Below, in pieces: positions 1 to 6,705 of a stretch of DNA of 10,408 nucleotides. Position 1 is the first letter of the stretch; each line of letters begins with the position of its first letter. The DNA comes from Candidatus Thorarchaeota archaeon (GTDB lineage Archaea; Asgardarchaeota; Thorarchaeia; Thorarchaeales; Thorarchaeaceae). Below the pieces are notes generated by a model, which saw nothing but the letters and a program-made list of their open reading frames with translations, had not been told where the DNA came from and searched no databases. Where the stretch lies: assembly GCA_016840825.1 (NCBI GenBank), contig JAEORN010000271.1, positions 1 through 10,408 of the forward strand, written 5' to 3'. A program made the translations under genes and the position numbers.

Positions 1-401
1 AGAGGCATTAGTGGTCTTAGCCCTGCTTTCTTCAATTCAGGAAGGAGCTGTGCATATGTTACACCAGGCTCAATCATCACAACCTTATTCTTTCCATCAA
101 CTCGAAGTATACGATTCATCCCTCTAAGATCGAGAATTGCAGTTCCCCTAACCTTCGGATTAGTGCTTCCACTTAGTCGCGGGGAACCTGAGCTGATCGG
201 TATCATAGGAAAATAACTACTGTTAGCCAGAGCAACAATCTGAGAGATCTCTCCTGCATTGGAAGGCTGAACGATTAGCTCAGGTAATAGTCGTTCATCT
301 CTCGCCTCTTCGTTTGAAATTTTCTGAAGTACCTCTTGATCTTTTGATATTCGTTCAGGTCCAACAATTGATGCGATATCGTTGTATGTCGATGTATTCA
401 T
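1..401 (-). CDS. FAD-binding oxidoreductase (PCMH-type, GlcD/VAO-like), N-terminal part
   Basis: The first 133 residues are visible; the gene continues past the left edge. It starts at ATG 401-399 behind a clear AGGTGAT ribosome binding site (408-414, 6 nt spacing). The visible part is the N-terminal half of an FAD_binding_4 (PCMH-type) domain. The segment LPELIVQPSNAGEISQIV (39-56) is the usual entry strand and helix. PISSGSPRLSGSTNP (68-82) sits where the FAD-pyrophosphate loop lies in glycolate/D-lactate oxidases and the vanillyl-alcohol oxidase family. It is followed by ILDLRGMNRILRVD (89-102) and VMIEPGVTYAQLL (108-120), both family hallmarks. Such enzymes oxidise hydroxy acids, alcohols or phenols with bound FAD. 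The substrate cannot be read because the substrate and cap domains lie outside the window. It is the last visible gene of the padR-fixC-fixX-like operon, 18 bp after the ferredoxin stop, which suggests it gives electrons to, or takes them from, that ferredoxin. Confidence 0.88.
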   Translation of the reverse strand, partial: MNTSTYNDIASIVGPERISKDQEVLQKISNEEARDERLLPELIVQPSNAGEISQIVALANSSYFPMIPISSGSPRLSGSTNPKVRGTAILDLRGMNRILRVDGKNKVVMIEPGVTYAQLLPELKKAGLRPLMP

Positions 402-419
402 TTTCTTATCACCTATTTT

Positions 420-689
420 TTACCCCTTTTCGAAGACAACCCCTGTTCCGCCTTTAGGATAGTGAAAGTCAATCGCTCCAGATTCGCATGCTTGGTAACA
501 AGCAGCACATTCAAAGCATTTTGATTGATAGTCATCTATGATATAGACAAGATTTTCTCTCTTCTTCCATAGATTCGCTACACAGACAATCAAGCAACTT
601 CCGCACATATTGCACTTCTCGTGGTCAATACTAATGAAATCTCCAGTGTCAGGAATTCTCTTCACTAGATCATTAATGTGAATATCCAT
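420..689 (-). CDS. FixX-like ferredoxin with two [4Fe-4S] motifs
   Basis: An 89-residue ferredoxin. Two complete CxxCxxCxxxC motifs are present: C26, C29, C32, C36 and C58, C61, C64, C68, so it should bind two [4Fe-4S] clusters. The C-terminus (HYPKGGTGVVFEKG, 76-89) matches the WEYPxGxxGVxFxxG ending of FixX/YdiT ferredoxins, the partners of FixC flavoproteins; the gene directly upstream is FixC/GGR-like. Classical FixX keeps one intact cluster, whereas this protein keeps both. Start choice: GGAGGAGG lies about 9-10 nt before ATG 689-687. An in-frame TTG at 698, three codons earlier, would overlap the preceding stop but is only about 1 nt from that ribosome binding site, so I prefer the ATG. 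Role (inferred): cytoplasmic electron carrier between the flanking flavoproteins. Confidence 0.9.
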   Translation of the reverse strand: MDIHINDLVKRIPDTGDFISIDHEKCNMCGSCLIVCVANLWKKRENLVYIIDDYQSKCFECAACYQACESGAIDFHYPKGGTGVVFEKG

Positions 690-694
690 TAGCT

Positions 695-2101
695 TCAATC
701 CTCCTCCTCTGTCATGAATGCCTGTGCGATAATCAATTCCAATTCAGGCATCGAAGCAATCAATTTCTCAGGATCCGTAATTAGCTCCATCTTGTCTTCA
801 CCAAGACTTGCGGTCAGTAAAGGCAAGACCTCCTTCATGAGCATAGGAATGATCTTGGGCAGATACCCCTTGATAGTAGTGGCAACCTGTCTGATTCGTT
901 TGGGATGAGGTTGCGACCAGTCAATGATGCCACCTAAGACCTCAGAGATGAGTGGCACAATCCATGACATATTCTGTTTTGGACTGAATGGTAGGGAACG
1001 CCAAATACTGTAAAGCTCATGGCCAGCTTCAAAATCCTCTCCAACGCTTGTCTTCTTCCAAGCAATATCATATCTAGAAAGGAACTCCTTGGATGTGTCA
1101 TCCGCAGATATTGCTTCAGCAGCTGAAATGGCAGCTGCTCTTCCAGTTATCATTGCTGGGTAGATTCCTTCTGCTTCTAATGGGCATGGAAATCCTCCAG
1201 CATCGCCAATCAGCATAACATTGTCAGTATGAGTATCATGAGGTTCTCCTTGCCATGGCAGTAGATGAGATTGAAATTCTCTTGGCTTAGCATCGAGGAT
1301 ACGAATCAATCTCTGGAAGTACTTTAAGTTGATAACTCGGTTCAGGTAGTACAACGGATTATGATCCCACCAAGACATCCAATTACCAAGACCAATGTGA
1401 AATCCATCATTGAAGAAGACCTGATATGCGGCTGGAAAGACCGCTGACCACCAGACAGCTAAAGCTTCATCACCCATGATATCATCAATCTTCTGAGGAG
1501 ATACTTCAAAGTCATATTGAGGTACAATGGTAACCTCTTTCTGAGCCCATCTCTCACGCAATCCACTCTCACGCGCAACCATTGAAATGACGCCGTCAGC
1601 ACCGATCACGACCCCCCTGTATTTCTCACCTTTCTCATCGATGACTCCTACTACTTTTCCTTCTTCTTTAAGCAGTCCAACAATTAGCGTTGAGGTTTTC
1701 AATTCAGCTCCAGCATCAGTTGCGAACTTGGCGATCCATGGATCAAACTCACTCCGGTATACATTCATGGTGATGAAGCTTTTCGCGGGTTCATAGCTTA
1801 CAGATTTCGTAGGCCGTGTCATGATATAGCTCTCGACCACGCCTTCAGAATCAACAAAGTAGTTCCTCGCGGCAGCACCAGCCCTCATGGATGGACATAC
1901 CTCAGGATTGAGCTCCTTCATTATGTCAAAATCTAGCCACATCCTTGGACCAAGTCCACAACCAGATGAGTTCTTCTCTCCAGGTTTCCTTCCTCTTTCA
2001 AAGAATATTGTCTTGAGACCTCGCTCAACACATTCCTTTGCTGCTGTTGACCCGCCGGGCCCAGCTCCGACGATGACTACATCATAGTCATGTGTGCTCA
2101 T
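695..2101 (-). CDS. FAD-dependent oxidoreductase, FixC / geranylgeranyl reductase family
   Basis: A 468-residue flavoprotein of the FixC/ETF-QO/geranylgeranyl reductase superfamily. Visible motifs: Rossmann FAD loop GAGPGG (12-17) with the ribose-binding acidic residue in FFERG (E35); NSSGCGLGPRMW (44-55), where FixC and ETF-QO carry their conserved glycine-rich loop and GGRs have a conserved cysteine (here C48); YRSEFDPWIAKFATDAGAEL (115-134); the second FAD contact GADGVISMVARESGL (167-181); and LIGDAGG plus EGIYPAMITGRAAA (297-324), the third FAD motif, resembling the GGR form. Length is close to the family's 400-450. Start: ATG 2101-2099 has AGGTGA 5-6 nt upstream and lies 4 bp after the padR stop; an open frame extends 51 codons further upstream but only inside padR. 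The ferredoxin next door supports a ferredoxin-linked reductase; a Methanosarcina GGR is known to use an adjacent ferredoxin for lipid saturation. Whether the substrate here is an isoprenoid lipid, a quinone or something else is open. Confidence 0.88.
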   Translation of the reverse strand: MSTHDYDVVIVGAGPGGSTAAKECVERGLKTIFFERGRKPGEKNSSGCGLGPRMWLDFDIMKELNPEVCPSMRAGAAARNYFVDSEGVVESYIMTRPTKSVSYEPAKSFITMNVYRSEFDPWIAKFATDAGAELKTSTLIVGLLKEEGKVVGVIDEKGEKYRGVVIGADGVISMVARESGLRERWAQKEVTIVPQYDFEVSPQKIDDIMGDEALAVWWSAVFPAAYQVFFNDGFHIGLGNWMSWWDHNPLYYLNRVINLKYFQRLIRILDAKPREFQSHLLPWQGEPHDTHTDNVMLIGDAGGFPCPLEAEGIYPAMITGRAAAISAAEAISADDTSKEFLSRYDIAWKKTSVGEDFEAGHELYSIWRSLPFSPKQNMSWIVPLISEVLGGIIDWSQPHPKRIRQVATTIKGYLPKIIPMLMKEVLPLLTASLGEDKMELITDPEKLIASMPELELIIAQAFMTEEED

Positions 2102-2105
2102 ATCT

Positions 2106-2660
2106 TCACCTTCCTTCTTTCTCTGAATCCTCAATGAGTTGCAATTCGTTCTGTATCGATCGCGCTTTGTCAAGCAGTGTTCGCTTTCTTTGGAGAAGGA
2201 GACTCTTTCGTACCTCAATATCCTTGATATTCCTAATCGAACGGAGAATTGCATGTTCTGGAATTAAGTCATTTATTCCGAGCTCAAGGAAATTCAACAG
2301 AATGCTCATAGTGAATTCAATTGGTAATCTAGAAACCGCTACGCTCATGAATTGGTAGTTGAATAGAACATAATCCTTCACAAATTCGCGAGTGTCCTTG
2401 ACAAAATCCATACCTGCAACTGTCATGCTGTAATAGGTTGTCTCTTCAACCATTTCCTCCATAACGAGTCCTTTTCGAACAAGCGTTTTCAACGCAGGAT
2501 ACACAGTACCTGTCTTTGGAATCCACGATCCCTCAAAATCATCTCGCAAGTTCTTGAGAATCTCGTATCCATATTTAGGACCTTCAAGTAATTGGATGAA
2601 AATCAACAGTTGCATTGGCGTTATTTTTCCGCCGGTTGGAAGAAATGGTCTGATAGTCAT
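2106..2660 (-). CDS. PadR-family transcriptional regulator
   Basis: A 184-residue regulator. Residues 14-83 are a PadR winged helix: TPMQLLIFIQLLEGPKYGYE (14-33) is the first helices with the GYE signature, then GSWIPKTGTVYPALKTLVRKG (44-64) holds the recognition helix with the hallmark GTVYPALKxL, and TTYYSMTVAGMDFV (74-87) is the wing and the following helix. The remainder (about 88-184) is a long helical C-terminal region ending in a charged likely coiled coil (RKSLLLQRKR...IQNELQLIEDSEKEGR), as in subfamily-1 PadR proteins that dimerise through this part; it is longer than the minimal 110-residue PadR. It heads the redox operon, its TGA ending 4 bp before the flavoprotein ATG. The start ATG (2660-2658) has only a weak ribosome binding site (TTGAGA). 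PadR proteins usually repress their own operon and release on binding a small ligand; an inverted repeat sits in its promoter. Confidence 0.93.
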   Translation of the reverse strand: MTIRPFLPTGGKITPMQLLIFIQLLEGPKYGYEILKNLRDDFEGSWIPKTGTVYPALKTLVRKGLVMEEMVEETTYYSMTVAGMDFVKDTREFVKDYVLFNYQFMSVAVSRLPIEFTMSILLNFLELGINDLIPEHAILRSIRNIKDIEVRKSLLLQRKRTLLDKARSIQNELQLIEDSEKEGR

Positions 2661-2671
2661 TCTACATTCTC

Positions 2672-2714
2672 AATAGGTAGATTTCTACGCAGTTGCATTC
2701 TACCTATTAATAAA
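2672..2714 (-). promoter_or_regulatory. padR operon promoter with inverted-repeat operator candidate
   Basis: AATAGGTAGA (2672-2681) and TCTACCTATT (2699-2708) form a perfect 10-bp inverted repeat with a 17-bp spacer, about 27 bp between centres. Read on the minus strand, the outer arm overlaps a TATA-like box TTTATTAATA (2705-2714), which would place transcription start near 2684, so the inner arm would fall just downstream of the start site and about 12 bp before the padR ATG. A repressor bound there would block both TBP and polymerase. The binder is inferred to be PadR itself; the repeat is not the ATGT-N8-ACAT type described for some bacterial PadR proteins. Confidence 0.5.
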
Positions 2715-2821
2715 CTGAGAGGGTATCAAGATTGTACTCATCGGTGAAGCTAGAAGTGATATGTACAAATTCGGCAAATTTAATCCTTCGAACAAAACAC
2801 GAGTTTGTCAATTGTAGAACT

Positions 2822-2900
2822 CCAATCGGGATTTAGTAGCCTGAAGATTAATCTAATAATAGATAAATACCGGATTGCCACCGATTGGTGGAAAAGGAGG
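2822..2900 (+). promoter_or_regulatory. Putative promoter and leader of the substrate-binding protein gene
   Basis: TATA-like, AT-rich sequence lies at 2854-2869 (TAATAATAGATAAATA), which would put transcription start near 2890. A perfect 10-bp palindrome AGATTAATCT (2845-2854) abuts it upstream where a BRE or operator would lie. CCACC-GATT-GGTGG (2878-2891) could form a five-pair hairpin just before the ribosome binding site AAGGAGG (2894-2900). CCAATCGG (2822-2829) and CCGATTGG (2881-2888) are inverted copies flanking the box. Each repeat alone is short enough to arise by chance; the promoter assignment rests on position and base composition. Confidence 0.35.
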
Positions 2901-2907
2901 TTTCATA

Positions 2908-4773
2908 ATGAGGTGCAAGCAGATTGCTTACTTGTTATTGTTCTCTTTATTATTGATATCGCCGGGAATTGTCCCAGTTATGGCTGCTTCATCAGCAGAA
3001 TATGTTGATGAACCAAAGCTGGATTCAGTTAGATTCTACGTTGTAACACAGGATGATCAACAGGTCCTCAAATTGAAGAACGGGCAAATCGATCTTATTG
3101 GCGACGATATTGATTGGTCATTTTATCAAGATCTTGATGACGAAGATGATATCGAAGTTGAGAATCACCGTCGTCAAGGTTATGGCGCAATGTACATCAA
3201 CTGCCAGAAGTATCCATTCAATATTACTGCATTCAGACGTGCAATTGCTTATGCACTTGATAAAGGAGAAATATCTGATAACGTCTGGGATGGAACATCC
3301 TCTGAACTTGATAATGTGATACCAGCAGGGAATCCATTATCTGCAGAAGGTCTTCTTCCAGAAACGTATTATCAGGCCAATGTAGCCAAAGGAGCAAGTC
3401 TGCTAGCGAATGCAGGTTTTGAGAATTTGGGACCAGATGGATTTCTCAACGCACCAGATGGCTCAGAGTTTGATGTTACAATTGAGGTGGCATCAACATC
3501 CAGTATTGCGATACAGGTTGGAGACATTTTCAAGGCAGCGTTATTGAATTTGGATATCAATGCGACTACTAAATTATCAACCTTTGCAGAATATTATGCC
3601 AGAGTTGAATCTCACGGAGACTATGATATGGCATTCATTGGAAAGACATGCGAGGACTTAGACGTCCGTTGGATGGCTGAGTTCTATCACTCTGACAACT
3701 CTGATGTGGAGGGACAAAATTACCCAGGTTTTGAGAATTCATCATTTGATGCTTTAGCAGATACATTAGTGAATAGTGTTGTATACGAAGATGTGAGAGA
3801 GGCAGCTCTTGAAATGCAAGAAATCATCTGGTATGAGTGCCCTGTCTACGTTTGTTACCAAAACTACATGCTATACGCATATAGAAGCGATGAATTCCAT
3901 GAGTTCAAAGACTCACCCTTAGAGGGTTATTCTGGTTGGTGGACACGTATGGATGTTGAACCACTAACTGGAACGGGTGGTATGCTAAACCAGAGCATAA
4001 GCCTTGACATAGATTCTTTCAACTTCATGGTATCATCATCCCAGTATGCATGGCAGGTCAATCAGATGCTTTGGGATACACTCCTAGTACATGGAATTGA
4101 TGAATACTGTGTTCCAAACTTTGCCTATGATTGGACTATTGAAACTCATGATGATGATGTATCAATGCCTGAGGGGCACATGAGAATCATATTCAATCTA
4201 GTCGAAGGTACTGGTTGTTCAGATGGCACTGAATTGACAGCAGATGATGTAGTCTATTCAATCAACTTCTACAACGAATCCGGATGCAAATTTAACAGTG
4301 GCCTAGACGATCTAACTTCTATTTCTGCACCAAGTCCATATGTTCTCGTTTGTGAATTCGAGACACAAACATATTGGAACCTAATTACTATCGGTCAAAA
4401 ACCAATTCTGAATCAGGAATATTTCGAAGATACAATTGAACTGGAGCCAACAAGTTATGCACTATGGAGTCCCGATCCTGTATCTGGCGTGCTACCTTCA
4501 ACGGGACCATATAATATCACTAACTATGTTCCAGGAGAATTTATTGAAATATCCCGAAATCCCTTCTATGTGCGAGGCGTGCCACTGACAACCCCTATCA
4601 CAACTTCAACTACAAGCACAAGTTCCTCAACCACAGAAACATCCACCAATACTAACACAACAGGAACACAGACCGGCTATGAATTTCTATCAATTCTAAC
4701 TCAATATGGCTTATACATTGGCGTCGGAATTGCTGTAGTTATTGTAGTTGTCATAGTAATCAAAAAGAGATAA
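2908..4773 (+). CDS. Family-5 (peptide-type) solute-binding protein, circularly permuted, membrane-anchored
   Basis: A 621-residue exported protein. Start ATG 2908 has AAGGAGG 7 nt upstream; an earlier in-frame ATG at 2875 lacks a site and precedes the signal peptide. Residues 1-26 are a signal peptide (RCK, hydrophobic core, PVMA cleavage, no lipobox Cys). Residues 36-348 match the second half of SBP_bac_5 proteins: PKLDSVRF (36-43), KNGQIDLI (57-64), FRRAIAYALDKGEI (109-122), KGASLLANAGF (161-171) and a closing YSGWW (341-345). Residues 360-557 then match the first half: LWDTLLVHG (388-396), PNFAYDW (403-409), CSDGTELTADDVVYSI (437-452), STGPYNITNYVPGEFIEIS (531-549) and RNPFYVRG (550-557). 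The canonical order is the reverse, with RNPxYxxG joined directly to PKLDxVxF. A Ser/Thr-rich stalk (about 560-589) and a membrane span (about 600-618, ending KKR) follow, the usual archaeal anchoring. It likely binds peptides or a similar solute outside the cell. No transporter subunits are nearby. A terminator follows directly. Confidence 0.9.
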   Translation: MRCKQIAYLLLFSLLLISPGIVPVMAASSAEYVDEPKLDSVRFYVVTQDDQQVLKLKNGQIDLIGDDIDWSFYQDLDDEDDIEVENHRRQGYGAMYINCQKYPFNITAFRRAIAYALDKGEISDNVWDGTSSELDNVIPAGNPLSAEGLLPETYYQANVAKGASLLANAGFENLGPDGFLNAPDGSEFDVTIEVASTSSIAIQVGDIFKAALLNLDINATTKLSTFAEYYARVESHGDYDMAFIGKTCEDLDVRWMAEFYHSDNSDVEGQNYPGFENSSFDALADTLVNSVVYEDVREAALEMQEIIWYECPVYVCYQNYMLYAYRSDEFHEFKDSPLEGYSGWWTRMDVEPLTGTGGMLNQSISLDIDSFNFMVSSSQYAWQVNQMLWDTLLVHGIDEYCVPNFAYDWTIETHDDDVSMPEGHMRIIFNLVEGTGCSDGTELTADDVVYSINFYNESGCKFNSGLDDLTSISAPSPYVLVCEFETQTYWNLITIGQKPILNQEYFEDTIELEPTSYALWSPDPVSGVLPSTGPYNITNYVPGEFIEISRNPFYVRGVPLTTPITTSTTSTSSSTTETSTNTNTTGTQTGYEFLSILTQYGLYIGVGIAVVIVVVIVIKKR

Positions 4774-4779
4774 TCTCTA

Positions 4780-4812
4780 GGGAGGTTATAGACCTCCCTC
4801 CAATTCTTTTTT
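4780..4812 (+). terminator. Hairpin plus T-run terminator
   Basis: GGGAGGT (4780-4786) pairs perfectly with ACCTCCC (4792-4798) around a five-base TATAG loop, followed after a short AT-rich stretch by six T residues (4807-4812). It begins 6 bp after the stop of the solute-binding protein gene. Archaeal termination depends mainly on the T-run; the stem may add stability to the mRNA 3' end. Confidence 0.7.
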
Positions 4813-5143
4813 CTGATTCAATTCTAGAGAATTAATTGATTTGACTTGTCCTTTCAACATTTTATCAACAATGTCGATTAATGCAATACAGCTATCAGAA
4901 TTGGTCATTGAATTGCGCGCCTAGGAATCCTTCTTAATATTCCAAGAAAAAAACATATAGTGAAATTAAATGAGTAATCGAAGACCTATCTGGCTTATCT
5001 TTATGATTTTCGCGATGCTCTTTTTTATTCTTGGAGTATATCTCTCCTTGTCATAACTCAAAGGCATCTAAGGAATCACGAATATGTGGTTTAAGAAAAG
5101 AACAAAAGGCACGCTGTATCTTTAGTCTTGGAGGTTAGATGGG
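4813..5143. other. Intergenic region, mostly unassigned
   Basis: Apart from the short reading frame at 4970-5056, this stretch holds no recognisable gene. AT-rich TTCTTAATAT (4931-4940) is a possible TATA-type element for the short frame, and TGGTTTAAGAAAAG (5087-5100) is a weak candidate promoter element for the gene at 5144. GGAGG (5130-5134) is the ribosome binding site of that gene. No tRNA, repeat or mobile-element signature is seen. Confidence 0.4.
4970..5056 (+). CDS. Candidate 28-residue single-span membrane microprotein
   Basis: ATG 4970 to TAA 5056 encodes 28 residues: a short polar start with two arginines (MSNRRP), then an almost uninterrupted hydrophobic stretch (IWLIFMIFAMLFFILGVYL, residues 7-25) and a short polar end. 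This is the pattern of a single transmembrane helix with its N-terminus inside. A GTGA (4960-4963) lies about 6 nt before the ATG as a weak ribosome binding site, and TTCTTAATAT (4931-4940) is about 30 bp upstream, which would give a near-leaderless transcript. It sits between the terminator and the TPR-like gene, 87 bp before the latter's start, and may be co-transcribed with it. No family is recognised and the frame is short enough to be accidental; the charge and hydrophobicity pattern is the main support. Confidence 0.4.
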   Translation: MSNRRPIWLIFMIFAMLFFILGVYLSLS

Positions 5144-6628
5144 GTGGAACCCATCGGAACAATCACATCATATTTCCCCCATATTGATCCTGAAACAAAG
5201 GAAATTCTGTCCACTATAATGCATGACTCATATAATCTACGAGATTTTACTCATGCATTGACAGAGAGAGTGTGCAATAGTGAATCAAGTGACGAACTAG
5301 TCTTCTTTGCAGTTCATTTTGCAGCACTCCTTTTTGACTTTGACTGCCTTGATAGAATCGCAAAGTTATATGGGAAGCTAGATATAATTAGACCGAATCT
5401 TTTCTATGGTACTGCCATTCAGGGACATCCAGAAGATTTGAAAAAAGTCAGAGATGCCATTGACGAAGTGCTCGTTTCCAATCCCAAAGGTTGGTTAAAA
5501 CTTGAGATGCACATGATTAAGTTTGAAGCAGAGAATGCTGAATATCCAAAAGAAGTCTATGACTCTTCGACTTTGGATACGATAGAAGCAATGGTTGCAA
5601 AAGAGCCAGATTTTGATTTCATCAGAGCGAGATTATATGACTCTCTATCAATCAGAGGAATCAGAGAAGGAGATAATGAAAGAGCCCTTGAGCTTAATCA
5701 GATGGCAATCGAGAAAGCAGAGAATTATAACGATATAAATCGACTCGCACATCTCTACAGGACCAGGGCTGGAATAATTCAATCTTCAGATCGAGCTGAA
5801 TCTCATCGATTATTGATCCAATCAAGGGATCTGATGAAATCAATGGGAGATCAAGGGGGATATGCAGATGTCTTATTCTTGCTAAGCAAATTAGAGTCCA
5901 TCCGTGGAAAATATGATCTTGCCATTGAATACAATCTTGAATGTGTTAAGATCTGGGAAACGATTGGTATGCCAATTGGAATGTTCGCGCTAACTCTTTC
6001 GACCCTCTATAATGTTACAGGGGATAGCGATGCAGGTCTTGAGTGGGGTAAGATGGCTGAAAGTGAACTGGCAAGTCGGCCTATGATGCAACCTAGGGCA
6101 ATTCTAAATCAAGCATGGTCCGAGGTTTTGAAGAGGAATCTCATTGAGGCAGAAATCCTGCTTGACAGTATACAATCTTCAATATTGAAATCCGGCCTAG
6201 AATCAAATCTTGCTTGGCTCTATTTCGTCACAAGTGTTATTGATAGTATTGAGGGCGACTTCGCCTCCGCAGCATCCAATGTTGAGGAGTCCATGGATAT
6301 CTATGAGAGAACCGGAGGACTTGTTAGTTTCTTTATCTGCTTGAATCACAGAGCACTAATCGAAGTGACAGACCCTGAATCTGGCATCTCATTAGGTAAT
6401 ACAAATAGAGTAGGTCCTTGGCTGATGTTGCTTGAGGAAAAAGCGCGAAGTGAAGACTTGCCCGGAATACTAGGATTGGCTCTTCTTCACAAAGCGAGAT
6501 GGTTATCCGCGAGAGGAGAAGGTGAAGAAGCAAACAATATCCTTTCCGAAGTGGAGTTCCTTATTGCCAAGGAGAAGCTCGAGTTCCTGATGCCATATCT
6601 GCATCGATTGCAAAACTCAGACAGTTAG
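5144..6628 (+). CDS. TPR-like helical repeat protein, function unknown
   Basis: A 494-residue protein with no signal peptide or membrane segment, so probably cytoplasmic. The start is GTG 5144, with GGAGG (5130-5134) 9 nt upstream; the ATG at 5139 is in another frame and stops after 26 codons. From about residue 160 it is built of paired helices of roughly 34-40 residues resembling tetratricopeptide (MalT/SNAP-like) repeats: about 161-195 (GDNERALELNQMAIEKAE), 200-234, 240-275 (GKYDLAIEYNLECVKIWETIG), 281-310, 320-350, 357-391 (GDFASAASNVEESMDIYERTG) and 445-475. The G-x-[YF/N]-x-x-A pattern at the repeat turns is clear in three of them. The first 150 residues are also helical but do not match a repeat. 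No catalytic or DNA-binding domain is visible. Such scaffolds bind other proteins; the partner is unknown. The gene converges on the propeller gene with a 77-bp gap. Confidence 0.85.
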   Translation: MEPIGTITSYFPHIDPETKEILSTIMHDSYNLRDFTHALTERVCNSESSDELVFFAVHFAALLFDFDCLDRIAKLYGKLDIIRPNLFYGTAIQGHPEDLKKVRDAIDEVLVSNPKGWLKLEMHMIKFEAENAEYPKEVYDSSTLDTIEAMVAKEPDFDFIRARLYDSLSIRGIREGDNERALELNQMAIEKAENYNDINRLAHLYRTRAGIIQSSDRAESHRLLIQSRDLMKSMGDQGGYADVLFLLSKLESIRGKYDLAIEYNLECVKIWETIGMPIGMFALTLSTLYNVTGDSDAGLEWGKMAESELASRPMMQPRAILNQAWSEVLKRNLIEAEILLDSIQSSILKSGLESNLAWLYFVTSVIDSIEGDFASAASNVEESMDIYERTGGLVSFFICLNHRALIEVTDPESGISLGNTNRVGPWLMLLEEKARSEDLPGILGLALLHKARWLSARGEGEEANNILSEVEFLIAKEKLEFLMPYLHRLQNSDS

Positions 6629-6705
6629 TTATGCACTCATCTTGAGTTATTTCTTCGATATGCCTAGTCGTATGGATGGTATCATTGATGCATAGTAGAT
6701 TAATC

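Noticed and set aside
690..698. TTG at 698 as the ferredoxin start (overlapping the flavoprotein stop).
   Set aside because: It touches the ribosome binding site, while ATG 689 has normal spacing; coupling is possible but the ATG is more likely.
2102..2254. A 51-codon N-terminal extension of the FixC/GGR-like flavoprotein.
   Set aside because: It lies inside padR in another frame and precedes the Rossmann strand with unrelated sequence. The ATG at 2101 has a good ribosome binding site and normal spacing to the FAD motif.
4786..4908. A 40-codon minus-strand frame (MTNSDSCIALIDIVDKM...) running into the terminator hairpin.
   Set aside because: It has no ribosome binding site or promoter, ends within the terminator stem of the opposing gene and shows no recognisable motif.
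5139..5219. ATG at 5139 as the start of the TPR-like gene.
   Set aside because: It is in a different frame and reaches a stop after 26 codons; GTG 5144 is in frame with properly spaced GGAGG.
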